A stretch of 64,000 nucleotides of DNA from Emticicia sp037153985 (GCF_037153985.1 NZ_JBBAYI010000014.1:54980-118979), one strand, 5' to 3'. Counted from the stretch's first letter, positions 18,620-28,881 are shown. Numbers and translations: made by a program. The notes: generated by a model not told the origin, from the letters alone.

Positions 18620-19672
18620 ATGAGACGACTACCTATATACTTCCTGATTGATATTTCAGAATCAATGGTTGGAGAGCAGATTCAACAAGTAGAAGAAGGA
18701 ATGGCAACTATTATTCAAACCCTAAAATCAGACCCCTACGCCATAGAAACGGTCTGGATTTCTATTATTGTTTTTGCTGGCCAAGCAAAAACCATTGTTC
18801 CGTTACAGGAAATTGTCAGTTTTTATCCGCCTAAATTTCCGATTAGTAGCGGTACATCATTAGGCAATGGGCTGGGCCATTTAATGTTCGAACTCCGCCG
18901 TAATGTGGTTACCACTACTTATGAACGCAAAGGCGACTGGAAACCTATCGTGTTTTTGTTTACTGATGGTGTACCAACCGATGATGCAAAGCCTGCCATT
19001 GCCGAATGGAAAAAAAATTGGGGTAAAACAGCCAACATGATTGCCATTTCATTCGGAGATGAAGCCAATACCCAGATTCTTGGCGAATTAACCGAAAACG
19101 TTCTGCTGTTTAAAAATACCAATGCGGGCTCGTACAAACAGTTTTTTAAATGGATAACAGACTCTATCAAAACCAGTAGTGAAAGTGTCGAGAAAAACAC
19201 TACTGGTTTTGAATTAGCAGAACTAGACGACACCATAGTAACTAAAGTTGACCTCACAAAGACAGCCCCTCCAAGCCAGTATCTGGATAACAATTTTGTT
19301 GTACTTGCAGGCAAATGCCAGAATACTAAACGCCCTTACCTGATAAAATATAAGAAGTTCATTAACTCTTCTGCTTATGCAGGTCTGAATTACCAGACGA
19401 TGGCTTATCGCCTTGTAGGCGGGTATCAGGTAGATAATAACTATTATGAGTTATCTGACGGCAACGACCACAATTTCAGGATAAACTCCAGCGAACTGGT
19501 GGGTGCTCCGACATGCCCATCCTGTGGCAATCAGCATGGTATTGCAGTATGTGTTTGCGGCCAGATTCACTGCGTTGGTAGCGAGCCTGTGAGCACTTGC
19601 CCAACGTGTCATACACAGGGCACTTATGGATACGGCTCAGAGGGTTTTGATATTAACCGTGCTCAAGGATAA
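18620..19672 (+). CDS. TerY vWA protein with C-terminal TerY-C zinc domain (fourth)
   Basis: 350 aa. The N-terminal vWA has an intact MIDAS (DISES near residue 10, SGTSLGNG near 76, FTDGVPTD near 114). A linker leads to a C-terminal metal-binding module with four Cys pairs (CPSC, CVCG, a lone HC and CPTCH), as in the TerY-C domain of the published TerY-P triad. The next gene (PP2C) starts 7 bases after its stop and a kinase follows, completing the triad. Confidence 0.87.
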   Translation: MRRLPIYFLIDISESMVGEQIQQVEEGMATIIQTLKSDPYAIETVWISIIVFAGQAKTIVPLQEIVSFYPPKFPISSGTSLGNGLGHLMFELRRNVVTTTYERKGDWKPIVFLFTDGVPTDDAKPAIAEWKKNWGKTANMIAISFGDEANTQILGELTENVLLFKNTNAGSYKQFFKWITDSIKTSSESVEKNTTGFELAELDDTIVTKVDLTKTAPPSQYLDNNFVVLAGKCQNTKRPYLIKYKKFINSSAYAGLNYQTMAYRLVGGYQVDNNYYELSDGNDHNFRINSSELVGAPTCPSCGNQHGIAVCVCGQIHCVGSEPVSTCPTCHTQGTYGYGSEGFDINRAQG

Positions 19673-19679
19673 AAGCGTT

Positions 19680-21089
19680 ATGTCAGATTTTAAAACGTAT
19701 ATTCAGGCATTATTTCATAAAAGTGGGATTCAGGTACCTTCTAACAAATCTATTTTTTTTGATAAATTTTTAGAGGACGACGAAAACATTTCTCTTTTCA
19801 CCCAAATAAAAGAAACACAGCAAATGTTGGTAGATAAATGGAAAATAAAAGCCAGGGTTGACGACATCAAGATGCAACCTATTAATATACCGAACGCCAC
19901 TGCCGGCAAAGCATATTCTGTTAAACTGGAAACTGAAAAATGGAACTGGCAAGACCTCACACATATCGAGTTTGAAGGACTTACCGATGTTGGTTTAGAA
20001 TATGACCGCGAAAACAAGTATATTACGGGCACTCCTTTTTATAGCGGTGATACAAAGGTAAGAATGAGGTTCAGAATAGAAGGCGAGCCAGAGGATTCGG
20101 TTCTCCATGAAAAAATCATTTCATTTGTTGTGAATCCTGACCCTAAGTTTCTCTGGAAAAATATTGAAAGTAATCAGCAAGACCCTTACGCTAAACCAGA
20201 TAATGTGGCTTTAATGGCTAGTTTGGGAGATAGAAATCTGGTTGTGGCGTCCAAAAGAGGACGCTCTCATGCCAATAATGGTTCTTTCCGAGATGATGAT
20301 TTTGCTTTTAAACATATTACAGGAAATGGTTGGAGTATAGTAGCTGTGGCAGACGGTGCGGGGTCATCGAAACTGTCCAGACAAGGCTCTCGATTAGCCT
20401 GCGAAACAACCGTTAATTTCTTTGAAAACCAGTTTTCAAAAACACTCATAGAAGAAATCGACCAGTTTTTTGTGCTGGAAGAAGCCACCGACATCGTCAT
20501 AATACCTCAGGAACTGAAAGTGAAAATTATTCAGGAGTTATACAAAATAACGGTGGCTGTTCATACCAACATAACAGACTTTGCAAAAAAAACCGAAACT
20601 ATCGTAAAAGACTTTCATACTACACTCATTTTCTGTCTGTTCAAGAAAATGCCTAATGGGTATCTTATACTAAGCTTTGGTGTTGGCGACTGCCCAATTG
20701 TTTTACTAAACAAAGAGGTATCCGAAGTTACACTTTTGAACTGGCTTGATGTAGGCGAATATGGTGGTGGAACAAGGTTTATAACCATGCCCGAAATTTT
20801 CAGTTCAAACAAAATGTCTTCCAGATTTAACGTAAAGTTTGTAAACGATTTCTCTTTTCTTTTTTTAATGACTGACGGCATATATGACCCGAAATTTGTT
20901 GTGGAAGCAAACCTTGAAAAAATAGAAAAATGGCAGGAATTTCTATCAGACTTAAGCGGAAACAATGAAGAAGAGGCAAAAGTAGAATTTAAACCTGATA
21001 ACAAAGGAATTGCCTATCAGTTGGATACCTGGCTGGATTTCTGGAGTCCGGGGAATCATGACGACAGAACTTTGGCCATAATATACTAA
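19680..21089 (+). CDS. PP2C-family phosphatase with N-terminal Ig-like domain
   Basis: 469 aa. Residues about 45-135 resemble a putative Ig-fold (He_PIG type: NATAGKAYSVKLE ... ITGTPFYSGD). The PP2C domain follows: RGRSHANNG...DDDFAF near 195, VADGAGSSKLSRQGS near 222, FGVGDCPI near 330, MTDGIYDP near 400 and a closing NHDDRTLAIIY, so the metal-binding Asp residues are present. The frame reaches upstream to 19626 inside the vWA gene; the ATG at 19680 follows the vWA stop and is preferred. Part of the vWA-PP2C-kinase triad; it should reverse the phosphorylation made by the adjacent kinase. Confidence 0.85.
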   Translation: MSDFKTYIQALFHKSGIQVPSNKSIFFDKFLEDDENISLFTQIKETQQMLVDKWKIKARVDDIKMQPINIPNATAGKAYSVKLETEKWNWQDLTHIEFEGLTDVGLEYDRENKYITGTPFYSGDTKVRMRFRIEGEPEDSVLHEKIISFVVNPDPKFLWKNIESNQQDPYAKPDNVALMASLGDRNLVVASKRGRSHANNGSFRDDDFAFKHITGNGWSIVAVADGAGSSKLSRQGSRLACETTVNFFENQFSKTLIEEIDQFFVLEEATDIVIIPQELKVKIIQELYKITVAVHTNITDFAKKTETIVKDFHTTLIFCLFKKMPNGYLILSFGVGDCPIVLLNKEVSEVTLLNWLDVGEYGGGTRFITMPEIFSSNKMSSRFNVKFVNDFSFLFLMTDGIYDPKFVVEANLEKIEKWQEFLSDLSGNNEEEAKVEFKPDNKGIAYQLDTWLDFWSPGNHDDRTLAIIY

Positions 21090-21097
21090 AGAAAAAT

Positions 21098-22606
21098 ATG
21101 AGCAACATTATAACAGTAAAGTCAATTATTAATGGTAATACCTATCAGTATGTTGACGGCGAGCCCAAACGAGGTGGCGTAAAAGATGTTTACTTTAGTC
21201 CAGACCGAAAATATGTAGTTGCCATTTTTCGAGACAAACAGGATTTTAATCAAAGAGAAAGGCTTATAAAAATCACAGACAAGTATTATAAGCAAATCAA
21301 GGAAAAAGAAGCTGGTGATTACTATCTGGAAGAAATTTACAGATGGCCTACTGATGTCATTGAAACCAATGGCAAAATTGGTCTTATTGTGCCTATATAT
21401 AATTCCAAATTCTTTTTTAAAAAAGGTTATCAGTCAAGCGACCTGATTAAAGGAGAAGAAAAAAACGGAAAATGGTTTGCAGGTGCCAAGTTCAGAAATA
21501 CCAAGTTCCCGCTGAGTCTGGATTCCTCTGAACTGGGTAACTGGATGAGTTACTATCAGGTTGGCGTTAATCTGGCAAGAGGTGTCAAGAAAATGCACTC
21601 AATGGGTTTATCTCATTCAGACCTGTCATATAACAACGTTCTGGTTGACCCCATCTCAAAATCGGCTTGTATGATTGACCTCGACGGCCTTGTTGTGCCG
21701 GGGCTTTTTCCAGCTGAAGTAATCGGTACGGCAGATTTCATTGCACCTGAGGTACTTGCCACCAAGCATCTGGATAAGAATGACCCTAAGCGAAAACTTC
21801 CGCGAAGAGAAACTGATTTGCACGCACTGGCGTGTTTAATCTATATGTATTTATTACATAGACACCCGCTAAAAGGTGGTAAGGTGCATGACCTAGATAC
21901 CGAAAAGGACGACCTGCTATCTATGGGTGAAAAAGCCCTCTTCATAGAGCATCCGACTGATACCTCAAACAGACCTAAACTCGACCAGATATCGAAATGG
22001 GATTTATACTGGGCTGATATTAATAAACTACCTTATACTATTACAGGCCCCTACCTGAAAAACCTTTTTGAACGGGCATTTATTGATGGCTTACATAACC
22101 CTACACAAAGACCTACTGCCGACGAATGGGAACAGGCTCTTTTAAAAACAACTGATTTGATGCAACCTTGCAGCAATACCAGTTGTGAGCAAAAATGGTA
22201 TGTTTTTGACAACACTAATAAACCTAAATGTCCATTCTGTGGCACTCCGCATCAAGGAACCCTTCCGGTACTAGACCTTTACTACCAGTTTAAACCTACC
22301 GTCTGGAGACCAGAAAACCACCGCTTGATGGTTTATCATAATCAGTATCTGTTTCAATGGCACGTAAATAGAAATATTATCCGCAACGAGAAAATAACCA
22401 ACGAACAAAAAGTACCTGTCGGTTATTTTACTTTTTACAATGGCAAATGGGTTTTAGTAAACCAGAAGTTAACATCACTCAAAGATTTAACTGAAGACAA
22501 AGCAATACCTGTCAATCAGATGGTTGAACTAACTAACGGGAAAAAACTGCTACTATCAAATGAAGAAGGAGGCCGTGTAGTAGTTATAACACTTGCAAAT
22601 CAGTAA
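21098..22606 (+). CDS. Ter-associated protein kinase with zinc ribbon
   Basis: 502 aa. Catalytic loop HSDLSYNN at residues 173-180 (HxDLxxxN) and DLDG at 194-197 in place of DFG; IAPEV replaces APE. The N-lobe is divergent (GGVKDVYF ... VVAIF with the probable Lys region). A zinc ribbon (CSNTSCEQKW ... CPFCG) is near residue 360, followed by a beta-rich C-terminal domain. 8 bases after the PP2C gene. Known in the family as the kinase of the TerY-P triad; targets are not known and TerY or TerD proteins are plausible. Confidence 0.85.
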   Translation: MSNIITVKSIINGNTYQYVDGEPKRGGVKDVYFSPDRKYVVAIFRDKQDFNQRERLIKITDKYYKQIKEKEAGDYYLEEIYRWPTDVIETNGKIGLIVPIYNSKFFFKKGYQSSDLIKGEEKNGKWFAGAKFRNTKFPLSLDSSELGNWMSYYQVGVNLARGVKKMHSMGLSHSDLSYNNVLVDPISKSACMIDLDGLVVPGLFPAEVIGTADFIAPEVLATKHLDKNDPKRKLPRRETDLHALACLIYMYLLHRHPLKGGKVHDLDTEKDDLLSMGEKALFIEHPTDTSNRPKLDQISKWDLYWADINKLPYTITGPYLKNLFERAFIDGLHNPTQRPTADEWEQALLKTTDLMQPCSNTSCEQKWYVFDNTNKPKCPFCGTPHQGTLPVLDLYYQFKPTVWRPENHRLMVYHNQYLFQWHVNRNIIRNEKITNEQKVPVGYFTFYNGKWVLVNQKLTSLKDLTEDKAIPVNQMVELTNGKKLLLSNEEGGRVVVITLANQ

Positions 22607-22620
22607 ATCATTAACTTATA

Positions 22621-23655
22621 ATGTATTATATCGTAAGAAATAGCCAACAGTTTGGCCCCTACTCACTTGATGCTTTAAAAAACTACGTCGAAGACGGCAA
22701 AATTCTACTTGCTGATGAAGCCATCTCGTCAGGTCTGAACAGAAAAGAAACTGTTAGAGAAATACTCAGTCAGAATAGGGTAATAGTAAATATTAAAGAT
22801 GCAGGAGATATTTTAACCCAGATAAAACAAATAGGGAAAGATTTAATAATACCTAGTTTCGGTTTTATAAAAAAGGATTTAATCAAAGACCAGAAAGTGC
22901 TTTATCTGGCTTTTATTGGTCTCGCTCCGGCCTTTCTGATAAGTTTCACACCCGGTTCATCTATTACTTTTTATGCTATTGCGCTCTATTTTTCTATTAT
23001 ATGGGGAGCTTTTTTCTTTGTAATGTTCAAAACGAGGCAAGTTGAAAACAAAAAAACAATTATACTGTTTTTTGCTACCCAGATAGCCGCCTTCGTACTC
23101 ACTAACGTTCAGGTATTTCCGCCCATGAGTTATTTATATGACCTCACAAAATCAGACTCTTTGGTTTTGCAATTAATAGGCTTTATTTTTGGCGTTGGTT
23201 TCACAGAAGAATTTATTAAAGCACTGGCACTATTCTATTTTGTTCGTACGGCTAAAGAGCCCCTAATACCACAGACCTTAGTATATTATGGCCTTATTTC
23301 GGGCATAGGATTCGGTGTGCTGGAGGGTGTTATTTATCAGACAGGTGTTAATACCAAGCTTGATTATAACTACGCTTTTTTTATGAATATTGCAAGGCTT
23401 ACCTCGCTTCCTTTCTTACATGCCATCTGGGCAGGTATAGCCGGTTATTTCATAGCATTTGCCAACCTGTTTCCTAAGTTCAGAAAGGCACTGTATATAT
23501 TTGCTATCGGAGTTCCTGCAATACTTCATGGTTTATATGATACCCTCGGTTGGGGTTTATTGGGCTTAACAAGTACTTTATTCTCTGTTTTCTTGCTTAT
23601 TTTCTATTTAAAAAAATCGAATGATTACCAAAATAAACTAATAACAATCAAATAA
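22621..23655 (+). CDS. PrsW-family intramembrane protease with GYF-like N-terminal domain
   Basis: 344 aa. Residues 1-55 form a GYF_2/DUF4339 domain (YYIVRNSQQFGPYSLDALK), a peptide-binding module that favours Pro-rich ligands. About 8 membrane helices follow. PrsW signatures are present: FTEEFIKALALF with the Glu196-Glu197 pair, GIGFGVLEGVIY near 228, HAIWAGIAGY near 262 and HGLYDT near 302. PrsW enzymes cleave membrane proteins such as anti-sigma factors. The LPPPP tails of the upstream vWA proteins could be the GYF ligand, which is inference. 2 bases before terC. Confidence 0.85.
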   Translation: MYYIVRNSQQFGPYSLDALKNYVEDGKILLADEAISSGLNRKETVREILSQNRVIVNIKDAGDILTQIKQIGKDLIIPSFGFIKKDLIKDQKVLYLAFIGLAPAFLISFTPGSSITFYAIALYFSIIWGAFFFVMFKTRQVENKKTIILFFATQIAAFVLTNVQVFPPMSYLYDLTKSDSLVLQLIGFIFGVGFTEEFIKALALFYFVRTAKEPLIPQTLVYYGLISGIGFGVLEGVIYQTGVNTKLDYNYAFFMNIARLTSLPFLHAIWAGIAGYFIAFANLFPKFRKALYIFAIGVPAILHGLYDTLGWGLLGLTSTLFSVFLLIFYLKKSNDYQNKLITIK

Positions 23656-23657
23656 AA

Positions 23658-24494
23658 ATGACTGATTTTCTAGAAACCACAAGTCAATTATGGCAACAAA
23701 TTATTGACAACCCCCTACCCTCTTTAGCTATTATTGGTAACCTAATTATTATAGAAAGTTTACTTTCTGTTGATAATGCCGCAGTTTTAGCCACTATGGT
23801 AATGGACTTACCCGAAAAACAAAGAGATAAAGCACTTAAATATGGTATCATAGGAGCTTATGTGTTCAGAGGGCTGGCTTTATTATTTGCCTCATTTCTG
23901 ATAAAATTCTGGTTCTTGAAACCGCTGGGGGGGCTTTACCTATTATACCTCGTTTATTCATGGTGGAAAGGCAAACAAACAGAGTCAGAAGAAGACGACT
24001 ACGTCGATAAAAACGAGAACTGGCTTTATAAAATTACCGTTGGTACTTTCGGAAATTTCTGGGCTACCGTAGCTTTGGTAGAGCTGATGGACATGGCCTT
24101 CTCTATCGATAACGTATTTGCAGCAGTAGCTTTTTCAAAAAATATCATTATTATCTGGATAGGTGTATTCATAGGTATTCTGGCTATGCGCTTTGTAGCA
24201 CAAGGCTTTGTTAAACTCATGGAAAAATACCCTTTTCTGGAAACCTGCGCCTTTATAGTAATTGCTATTCTTGGTCTTAAACTGATGCTATCTGTTTATA
24301 CGCATTATTATCCTTGCAGTAGCTTCTCGGTATTTATGGAAGGCGAGAACGGATGCCTTGAATCGCAGAGTTTACCAATACCAGAAGGTCATTCAATGGT
24401 TTGGGGCGACATCATCACTTCTGTTTTAACCATTGGTATTTTCTTTATCCCGATTATTGTATCACGCTTCTTTTCAAGCAACAAAAAAGCCTGA
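23658..24494 (+). CDS. terC: TerC family integral membrane protein
   Basis: 278 aa with about 7-8 membrane helices. TerC motifs: NLIIIESLLSVDNAAVLATM near residue 25 and LMDMAFSIDNVFAAVAF near 140, each with an acidic residue inside the membrane and an intervening charged loop. TerC proteins form a membrane hub with TerD-type proteins and some move manganese during secretion. Directly downstream of prsW (2 bases) and followed by a hairpin, so it ends the operon. Confidence 0.93.
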   Translation: MTDFLETTSQLWQQIIDNPLPSLAIIGNLIIIESLLSVDNAAVLATMVMDLPEKQRDKALKYGIIGAYVFRGLALLFASFLIKFWFLKPLGGLYLLYLVYSWWKGKQTESEEDDYVDKNENWLYKITVGTFGNFWATVALVELMDMAFSIDNVFAAVAFSKNIIIIWIGVFIGILAMRFVAQGFVKLMEKYPFLETCAFIVIAILGLKLMLSVYTHYYPCSSFSVFMEGENGCLESQSLPIPEGHSMVWGDIITSVLTIGIFFIPIIVSRFFSSNKKA

Positions 24495-24501
24495 TAATCC
24501 C

Positions 24502-24540
24502 TTTCGAGGATAGTTATTATTGCAATAACTATCCTCGAAA
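24502..24540 (+). terminator. Terminator after terC
   Basis: Perfect 17-bp stem (TTTCGAGGATAGTTATT and its complement) with a 5-base loop, 8 bases after the stop. No long T-run follows. Confidence 0.75.
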
Positions 24541-24672
24541 ACAAAATCCTGTTCTGCCCTCTTCTTAAAATTAGCTTTCTCCATTAAAAAGCATTAAATA
24601 AAAAATATATACAAACCATTTCTTCATTAAATCCGTTATGATTATATCAAGCAAAACAGCCGTATAAGCATT

Positions 24673-26196
24673 ATGGGATTTGACAAAAGTTTATTAAAAA
24701 TTAAAACCTTGGGCGAACTGAAAGCGACTGGTTATCGCCCGAAATCTATAAAACAAGAACTTCGCGACAATCTAATCGAGAAACTTAAAAATAAGGAAGA
24801 GGTTTTTCCGGGTATATGGGGGTATGAAGATACCGTTATTCCTGACGTGGAAAAAGCTATTCTTTCTATGCACCACATTAACCTGCTAGGTTTGCGCGGG
24901 CAAGCCAAAACGCGTATTGCCCGATTAATGGTTAATTTGCTGGACGAATTTATACCCGTTGTTGAAGGTGCCGAATTAAACGACGACCCACTAGACCCAC
25001 TCTCGCGTTTTGCTAAAGACCTTATTGCCGAAAAAGGTGATGCCACACCTGTTAGCTGGCTGCCGCGCTCGGAGCGTTATAATGAGAAACTAGCTACGCC
25101 TGATGTATCTATTGCCGACCTGATTGGTGACGTTGACCCCATTAAGGCAGCAACCTTAAAACTGCCGTATTCTGACGAACGCGTAATTCACTTCGGTATG
25201 ATTCCGCGCTCTCACCGTTGTATTTTTGTTATCAACGAATTACCCGATTTACAGGCACGTATACAGGTATCGCTCTTTAATATTTTGCAGGAAGGTGATA
25301 TTCAGATTCGTGGTTTTAAGCTAAGGATTCCGCTGGATATCCAGTTTGTGTTCACAGCAAACCCTGAGGATTATACCAACCGCGGAAGCATTGTTACCCC
25401 ACTGAAAGACCGTATTGATAGCCAGATTGTAACCCATTATCCGAAATCGATTGATATTGGGCGGAAAATCACGGCGCAAGAGGCTATCATTAAACCAGAA
25501 CAAAAGAAAATTGAAGTTAATGATATACTGAAAGACCTCGTTGAACAAATAGCCGTAGAGGCACGCCAAAGTGAATATGTTGATGCTAAAAGTGGGGTAT
25601 CAGCCCGTATGACTATCTCGGCTTATGAGAACCTTTTGAGTTCAGCCGAAAGACGCTCACTTATTAATGGAGAGAAAAATGTTCATGCGCGCGTTTCGGA
25701 TATTTATGGAGCCATAGCTGCCATTAATGGAAAAATCGAGCTGGTGTATGAAGGTGAAGTGGAAGGCCCTGTTTATGTGGCTCAAAGCCTGATTGGGAAA
25801 GCCATGCGAACCGAGTTTCTGAAATACTTCCCGAATCCTGAAACTTTAAAGAAAAAGAAATCAGGAAAGAATCCTTTTCAACAGGTCTCTGCGTGGTTTG
25901 GCGAAGGCAACGTTATTGACTTCCTGAACGACCTCACCGACCGTGAATATAAGGCAAGACTTAAAACAATTGAAGGATTGGAAGAACTGGTTGAAAACTT
26001 TCATCCAAGATTAAACGAGAACGAAAAATTATTCCTGATGGAATTTGCCTTACACGGATTAGCTGAATACTCGCTTATCAGCAAACAGACACTTGATACT
26101 GGTCTTCAGTTTAAAGACTTGCTTGATAGTATGTTTGACCCCAATAAAATGAAATTTGATGATGACGACGATAACGATGATTTCAAAAGATTTTGA
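24673..26196 (+). CDS. MoxR/magnesium-chelatase-like AAA ATPase
   Basis: 507 aa. Walker A is GLRGQAKTR near residue 75, Walker B/sensor region is CIFVINELPDL near 182, and the ChlI-type insert and TANPEDYTNRGS sensor 1 motif near 228 are present; the C-terminus ends in an acidic tail. The family remodels or inserts cofactors into partners that usually carry a vWA domain with a MIDAS. Here intact vWA proteins are encoded just upstream, although separated by the terC terminator, so a partnership is inferred, not shown. Preceded by 178 non-coding bases and followed by a shared terminator with valS. Confidence 0.82.
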   Translation: MGFDKSLLKIKTLGELKATGYRPKSIKQELRDNLIEKLKNKEEVFPGIWGYEDTVIPDVEKAILSMHHINLLGLRGQAKTRIARLMVNLLDEFIPVVEGAELNDDPLDPLSRFAKDLIAEKGDATPVSWLPRSERYNEKLATPDVSIADLIGDVDPIKAATLKLPYSDERVIHFGMIPRSHRCIFVINELPDLQARIQVSLFNILQEGDIQIRGFKLRIPLDIQFVFTANPEDYTNRGSIVTPLKDRIDSQIVTHYPKSIDIGRKITAQEAIIKPEQKKIEVNDILKDLVEQIAVEARQSEYVDAKSGVSARMTISAYENLLSSAERRSLINGEKNVHARVSDIYGAIAAINGKIELVYEGEVEGPVYVAQSLIGKAMRTEFLKYFPNPETLKKKKSGKNPFQQVSAWFGEGNVIDFLNDLTDREYKARLKTIEGLEELVENFHPRLNENEKLFLMEFALHGLAEYSLISKQTLDTGLQFKDLLDSMFDPNKMKFDDDDDNDDFKRF

Positions 26197-26213
26197 TTTT
26201 TCGTTATTAATAC

Positions 26214-26247
26214 AACAGGGCTTACCAAATTGGCAAGCCCTGTTTTT
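26214..26247. terminator. Bidirectional terminator between the AAA ATPase and valS
   Basis: 10-bp stem AACAGGGCTT / AAGCCCTGTT with a T-run on the right; convergent genes on both sides. Confidence 0.85.
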
Positions 26248-26250
26248 ATT

Positions 26251-28881
26251 TTATCCTAATTTTGCTAATGCTTCTTCTAACGCCTTTATTTTAGCTTCGG
26301 CATCGGCTAGTTTCTGACGCTCTTTCTCTATAATATCAGGCTTGGCATTTTGTACAAAACGCTCATTAGCCAGTTTACTTTCTACCGATTTCTTGAAACC
26401 TAAAGTATAATCCAAATCCTTTTGCAGATTAGCTTTTTCGGTTTCTATATCAATATTACCACCTAAATCCAACGTAAATTCATCACCCTTAATAACAAAA
26501 CTAACACCTTCGGTTTTATCTTGTACATACTGTATACCCGAAATATTAGCCAGTTTGCTGATTAATCCGGCAAGGCCCTCATAACGTGCTTTATTACTGG
26601 TTTTAATAGCTAAAGGTAAAGCTTCTTTTGGTGAAATCTGTTTGGCATTACGTGTATTCCGAACGGTTGAGATAATTTCAGACAGGATTTCAAAATCTGA
26701 GAGAATTTCTTCATTAACGTGGCCTACCTTCGGAAACTCAGCAATACAAATTGATTCATTTGCTCCTCTGGTTTTGATATTCTGCCAGATTTCTTCTGTC
26801 AGAAACGGCATCCACGGGTGAGCCAGACGCATAAGCGTATCAAATATTTCCAGTGTAGCATCAAAAGTATACTTATCAATAGGTAAGCTGTTACCATCTA
26901 CATAAGCAGGCTTAATCATTTCCAGATACTGCGAACAGAAATCATCCCAGATAAGGTTGTAAGTACTCATTAGAGCGTCCGACATCCTGAATTTGCTGTA
27001 ATGCTCAAGCGTTTCTGCTACAACTTTATTTAGTTTCGATTTAAACCACTCAATAGCTTTTGCAGAAGACTGACTCTGATTTTCTGTGGCTGAGACTTCC
27101 CAACCTTCTATTAATCTGAAAGCATTCCATATCTTATTATTGAAGTTTCTGCCTTGCTCAATAAGTTTTTCATCATATAACAAATCATTACCTGCCGGAG
27201 AACTGAAAAGCATACCAGTGCGTACGCTATCAGCACCATATTTTTCTATAAGTTCGAGCGGGTCCGGCGAGTTTCCTAATGATTTTGACATCTTACGCCC
27301 CTGCTTGTCTCTTACAATTCCGGTAAGGTAAACATTCTTGAACGGATACTTGCCCTGATACTCATAGCCAGCAATAATCATACGGGCTACCCAGAAAAAC
27401 AAGATTTCTGGTGCAGTAACCAAGTCGTTGGTCGGATAATAATATTTAATATCTTCGTTATCAGGATTTTTAAACGCATCAAAAACTGACATTGGCCAAA
27501 GCCATGAGCTAAACCAAGTATCAAGTACGTCCTCATCTTGTGTTAAGTCCTGCTCACTCAAAGCAAAAAGCTGATATTTGTTACGTGCTATTTTTAATGC
27601 TTCCTGCTTGTTGATGGCAACAATACAAGTACCGTCAGGCAGGTAATATGCCGGAATACGATGCCCCCACCAAAGTTGGCGGCTTATACACCAGTCTCTT
27701 ACGTTCTCCATCCAATAATTGTAAGTATTCTTGAATTTTGGAGGAATCAGCTGAATGGTGTCATTCATTACATTTTGTAAAGCAGGCTCAGATATTTCTT
27801 TCATTTTCAGGAACCACTGCAACGACAACTTGGGCTCAATTACTGCGCCTGTTCGTTCGGAGGTTCCTACGGTCGATTTGTAGTCTTCGGCTTTTACCAG
27901 ATTACCCGATTCTTCAAGCATTTTAATGATTTTCTTACGGGCTACAAAGCGGTCTTCGCCTACCAGAATCTGCGCTTTTTCGTTCAAGGTTCCATCATCG
28001 GCCAATATATCAATAATAGTCAGGCCATGTTTTTCGCCTAAGGCGTAGTCATTCTGGTCGTGTGCAGGGGTTACTTTCAAACAACCCGTACCGAAATCCA
28101 TTGTTACGTATTCGTCAGCTATAATGCTAATTTCTCTATTAATTAGCGGAATTCTTACTTTTTTACCTATCAGGTGCTGATAACGTTCGTCGGCCGGATT
28201 TACACAAATGGCGGCATCGGCCATAATTGTTTCGGGGCGTACAGTTGCTATGGTTACGCTTCCTTCATCGCCATCGTAGCGGATATACACCAGTTTTTGC
28301 TGAATATCCTTCATGATTACTTCTTCGTCCGAAACAGTAGTTTTGGCCTGAGGGTCCCAATTGACCATTCTGTAACCACGATAAATCTTTTCTTTATTAT
28401 ATAAATCAACAAATACCTCAATTACGGCATCGTACAGGTTGGGTTCCATCGTAAAACGTGTACGGTCCCAATCGCAGGAGGCTCCTAATTTACGTAACTG
28501 ATTAAGAATAATTCCACCATATTTTTCGGTCCATTCCCAGCAATACTTAATAAACTCCTCGCGTGAAAGCTCTTTTTTATTAATTCCTTTTTCTTTGAGC
28601 ATAGCTACTACCTTTGCTTCCGTAGCAATAGAGGCGTGGTCGGTACCCGGCACCCAGCAAGCCTCTTTTCCTTCCATTCTGGCTTTTCTTGTCAATACAT
28701 CTTGTATAGTATTATTAAGCATGTGGCCCATGTGCAAGACCCCCGTTACGTTAGGTGGCGGAATTACGATGCAATAAGGCTCTTTGTCAGGATTTGGCTT
28801 TGAGCTAAAGTACTTGTTATCAGTCCAGTACTGATACCACTTGTCTTCGATTTCTTTCGGATTGTAGGTTTTGCTTATCAT
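26251..28881 (-). CDS. valS: Valine-tRNA ligase
   Basis: 876-aa class I aminoacyl-tRNA synthetase. HIGH-type motif is VLHMGH at residues 48-53, KMSKS is GRKMSKSLGN near 535, the editing CP1 domain lies between them (TVRPET...DFGTG), and the C-terminal coiled coil (DLGGNIDIETEKANLQKDLDY onward) is the ValRS-specific arm. Full length. Transcribed alone on the minus strand. Confidence 0.97.
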   Translation of the reverse strand: MISKTYNPKEIEDKWYQYWTDNKYFSSKPNPDKEPYCIVIPPPNVTGVLHMGHMLNNTIQDVLTRKARMEGKEACWVPGTDHASIATEAKVVAMLKEKGINKKELSREEFIKYCWEWTEKYGGIILNQLRKLGASCDWDRTRFTMEPNLYDAVIEVFVDLYNKEKIYRGYRMVNWDPQAKTTVSDEEVIMKDIQQKLVYIRYDGDEGSVTIATVRPETIMADAAICVNPADERYQHLIGKKVRIPLINREISIIADEYVTMDFGTGCLKVTPAHDQNDYALGEKHGLTIIDILADDGTLNEKAQILVGEDRFVARKKIIKMLEESGNLVKAEDYKSTVGTSERTGAVIEPKLSLQWFLKMKEISEPALQNVMNDTIQLIPPKFKNTYNYWMENVRDWCISRQLWWGHRIPAYYLPDGTCIVAINKQEALKIARNKYQLFALSEQDLTQDEDVLDTWFSSWLWPMSVFDAFKNPDNEDIKYYYPTNDLVTAPEILFFWVARMIIAGYEYQGKYPFKNVYLTGIVRDKQGRKMSKSLGNSPDPLELIEKYGADSVRTGMLFSSPAGNDLLYDEKLIEQGRNFNNKIWNAFRLIEGWEVSATENQSQSSAKAIEWFKSKLNKVVAETLEHYSKFRMSDALMSTYNLIWDDFCSQYLEMIKPAYVDGNSLPIDKYTFDATLEIFDTLMRLAHPWMPFLTEEIWQNIKTRGANESICIAEFPKVGHVNEEILSDFEILSEIISTVRNTRNAKQISPKEALPLAIKTSNKARYEGLAGLISKLANISGIQYVQDKTEGVSFVIKGDEFTLDLGGNIDIETEKANLQKDLDYTLGFKKSVESKLANERFVQNAKPDIIEKERQKLADAEAKIKALEEALAKLG

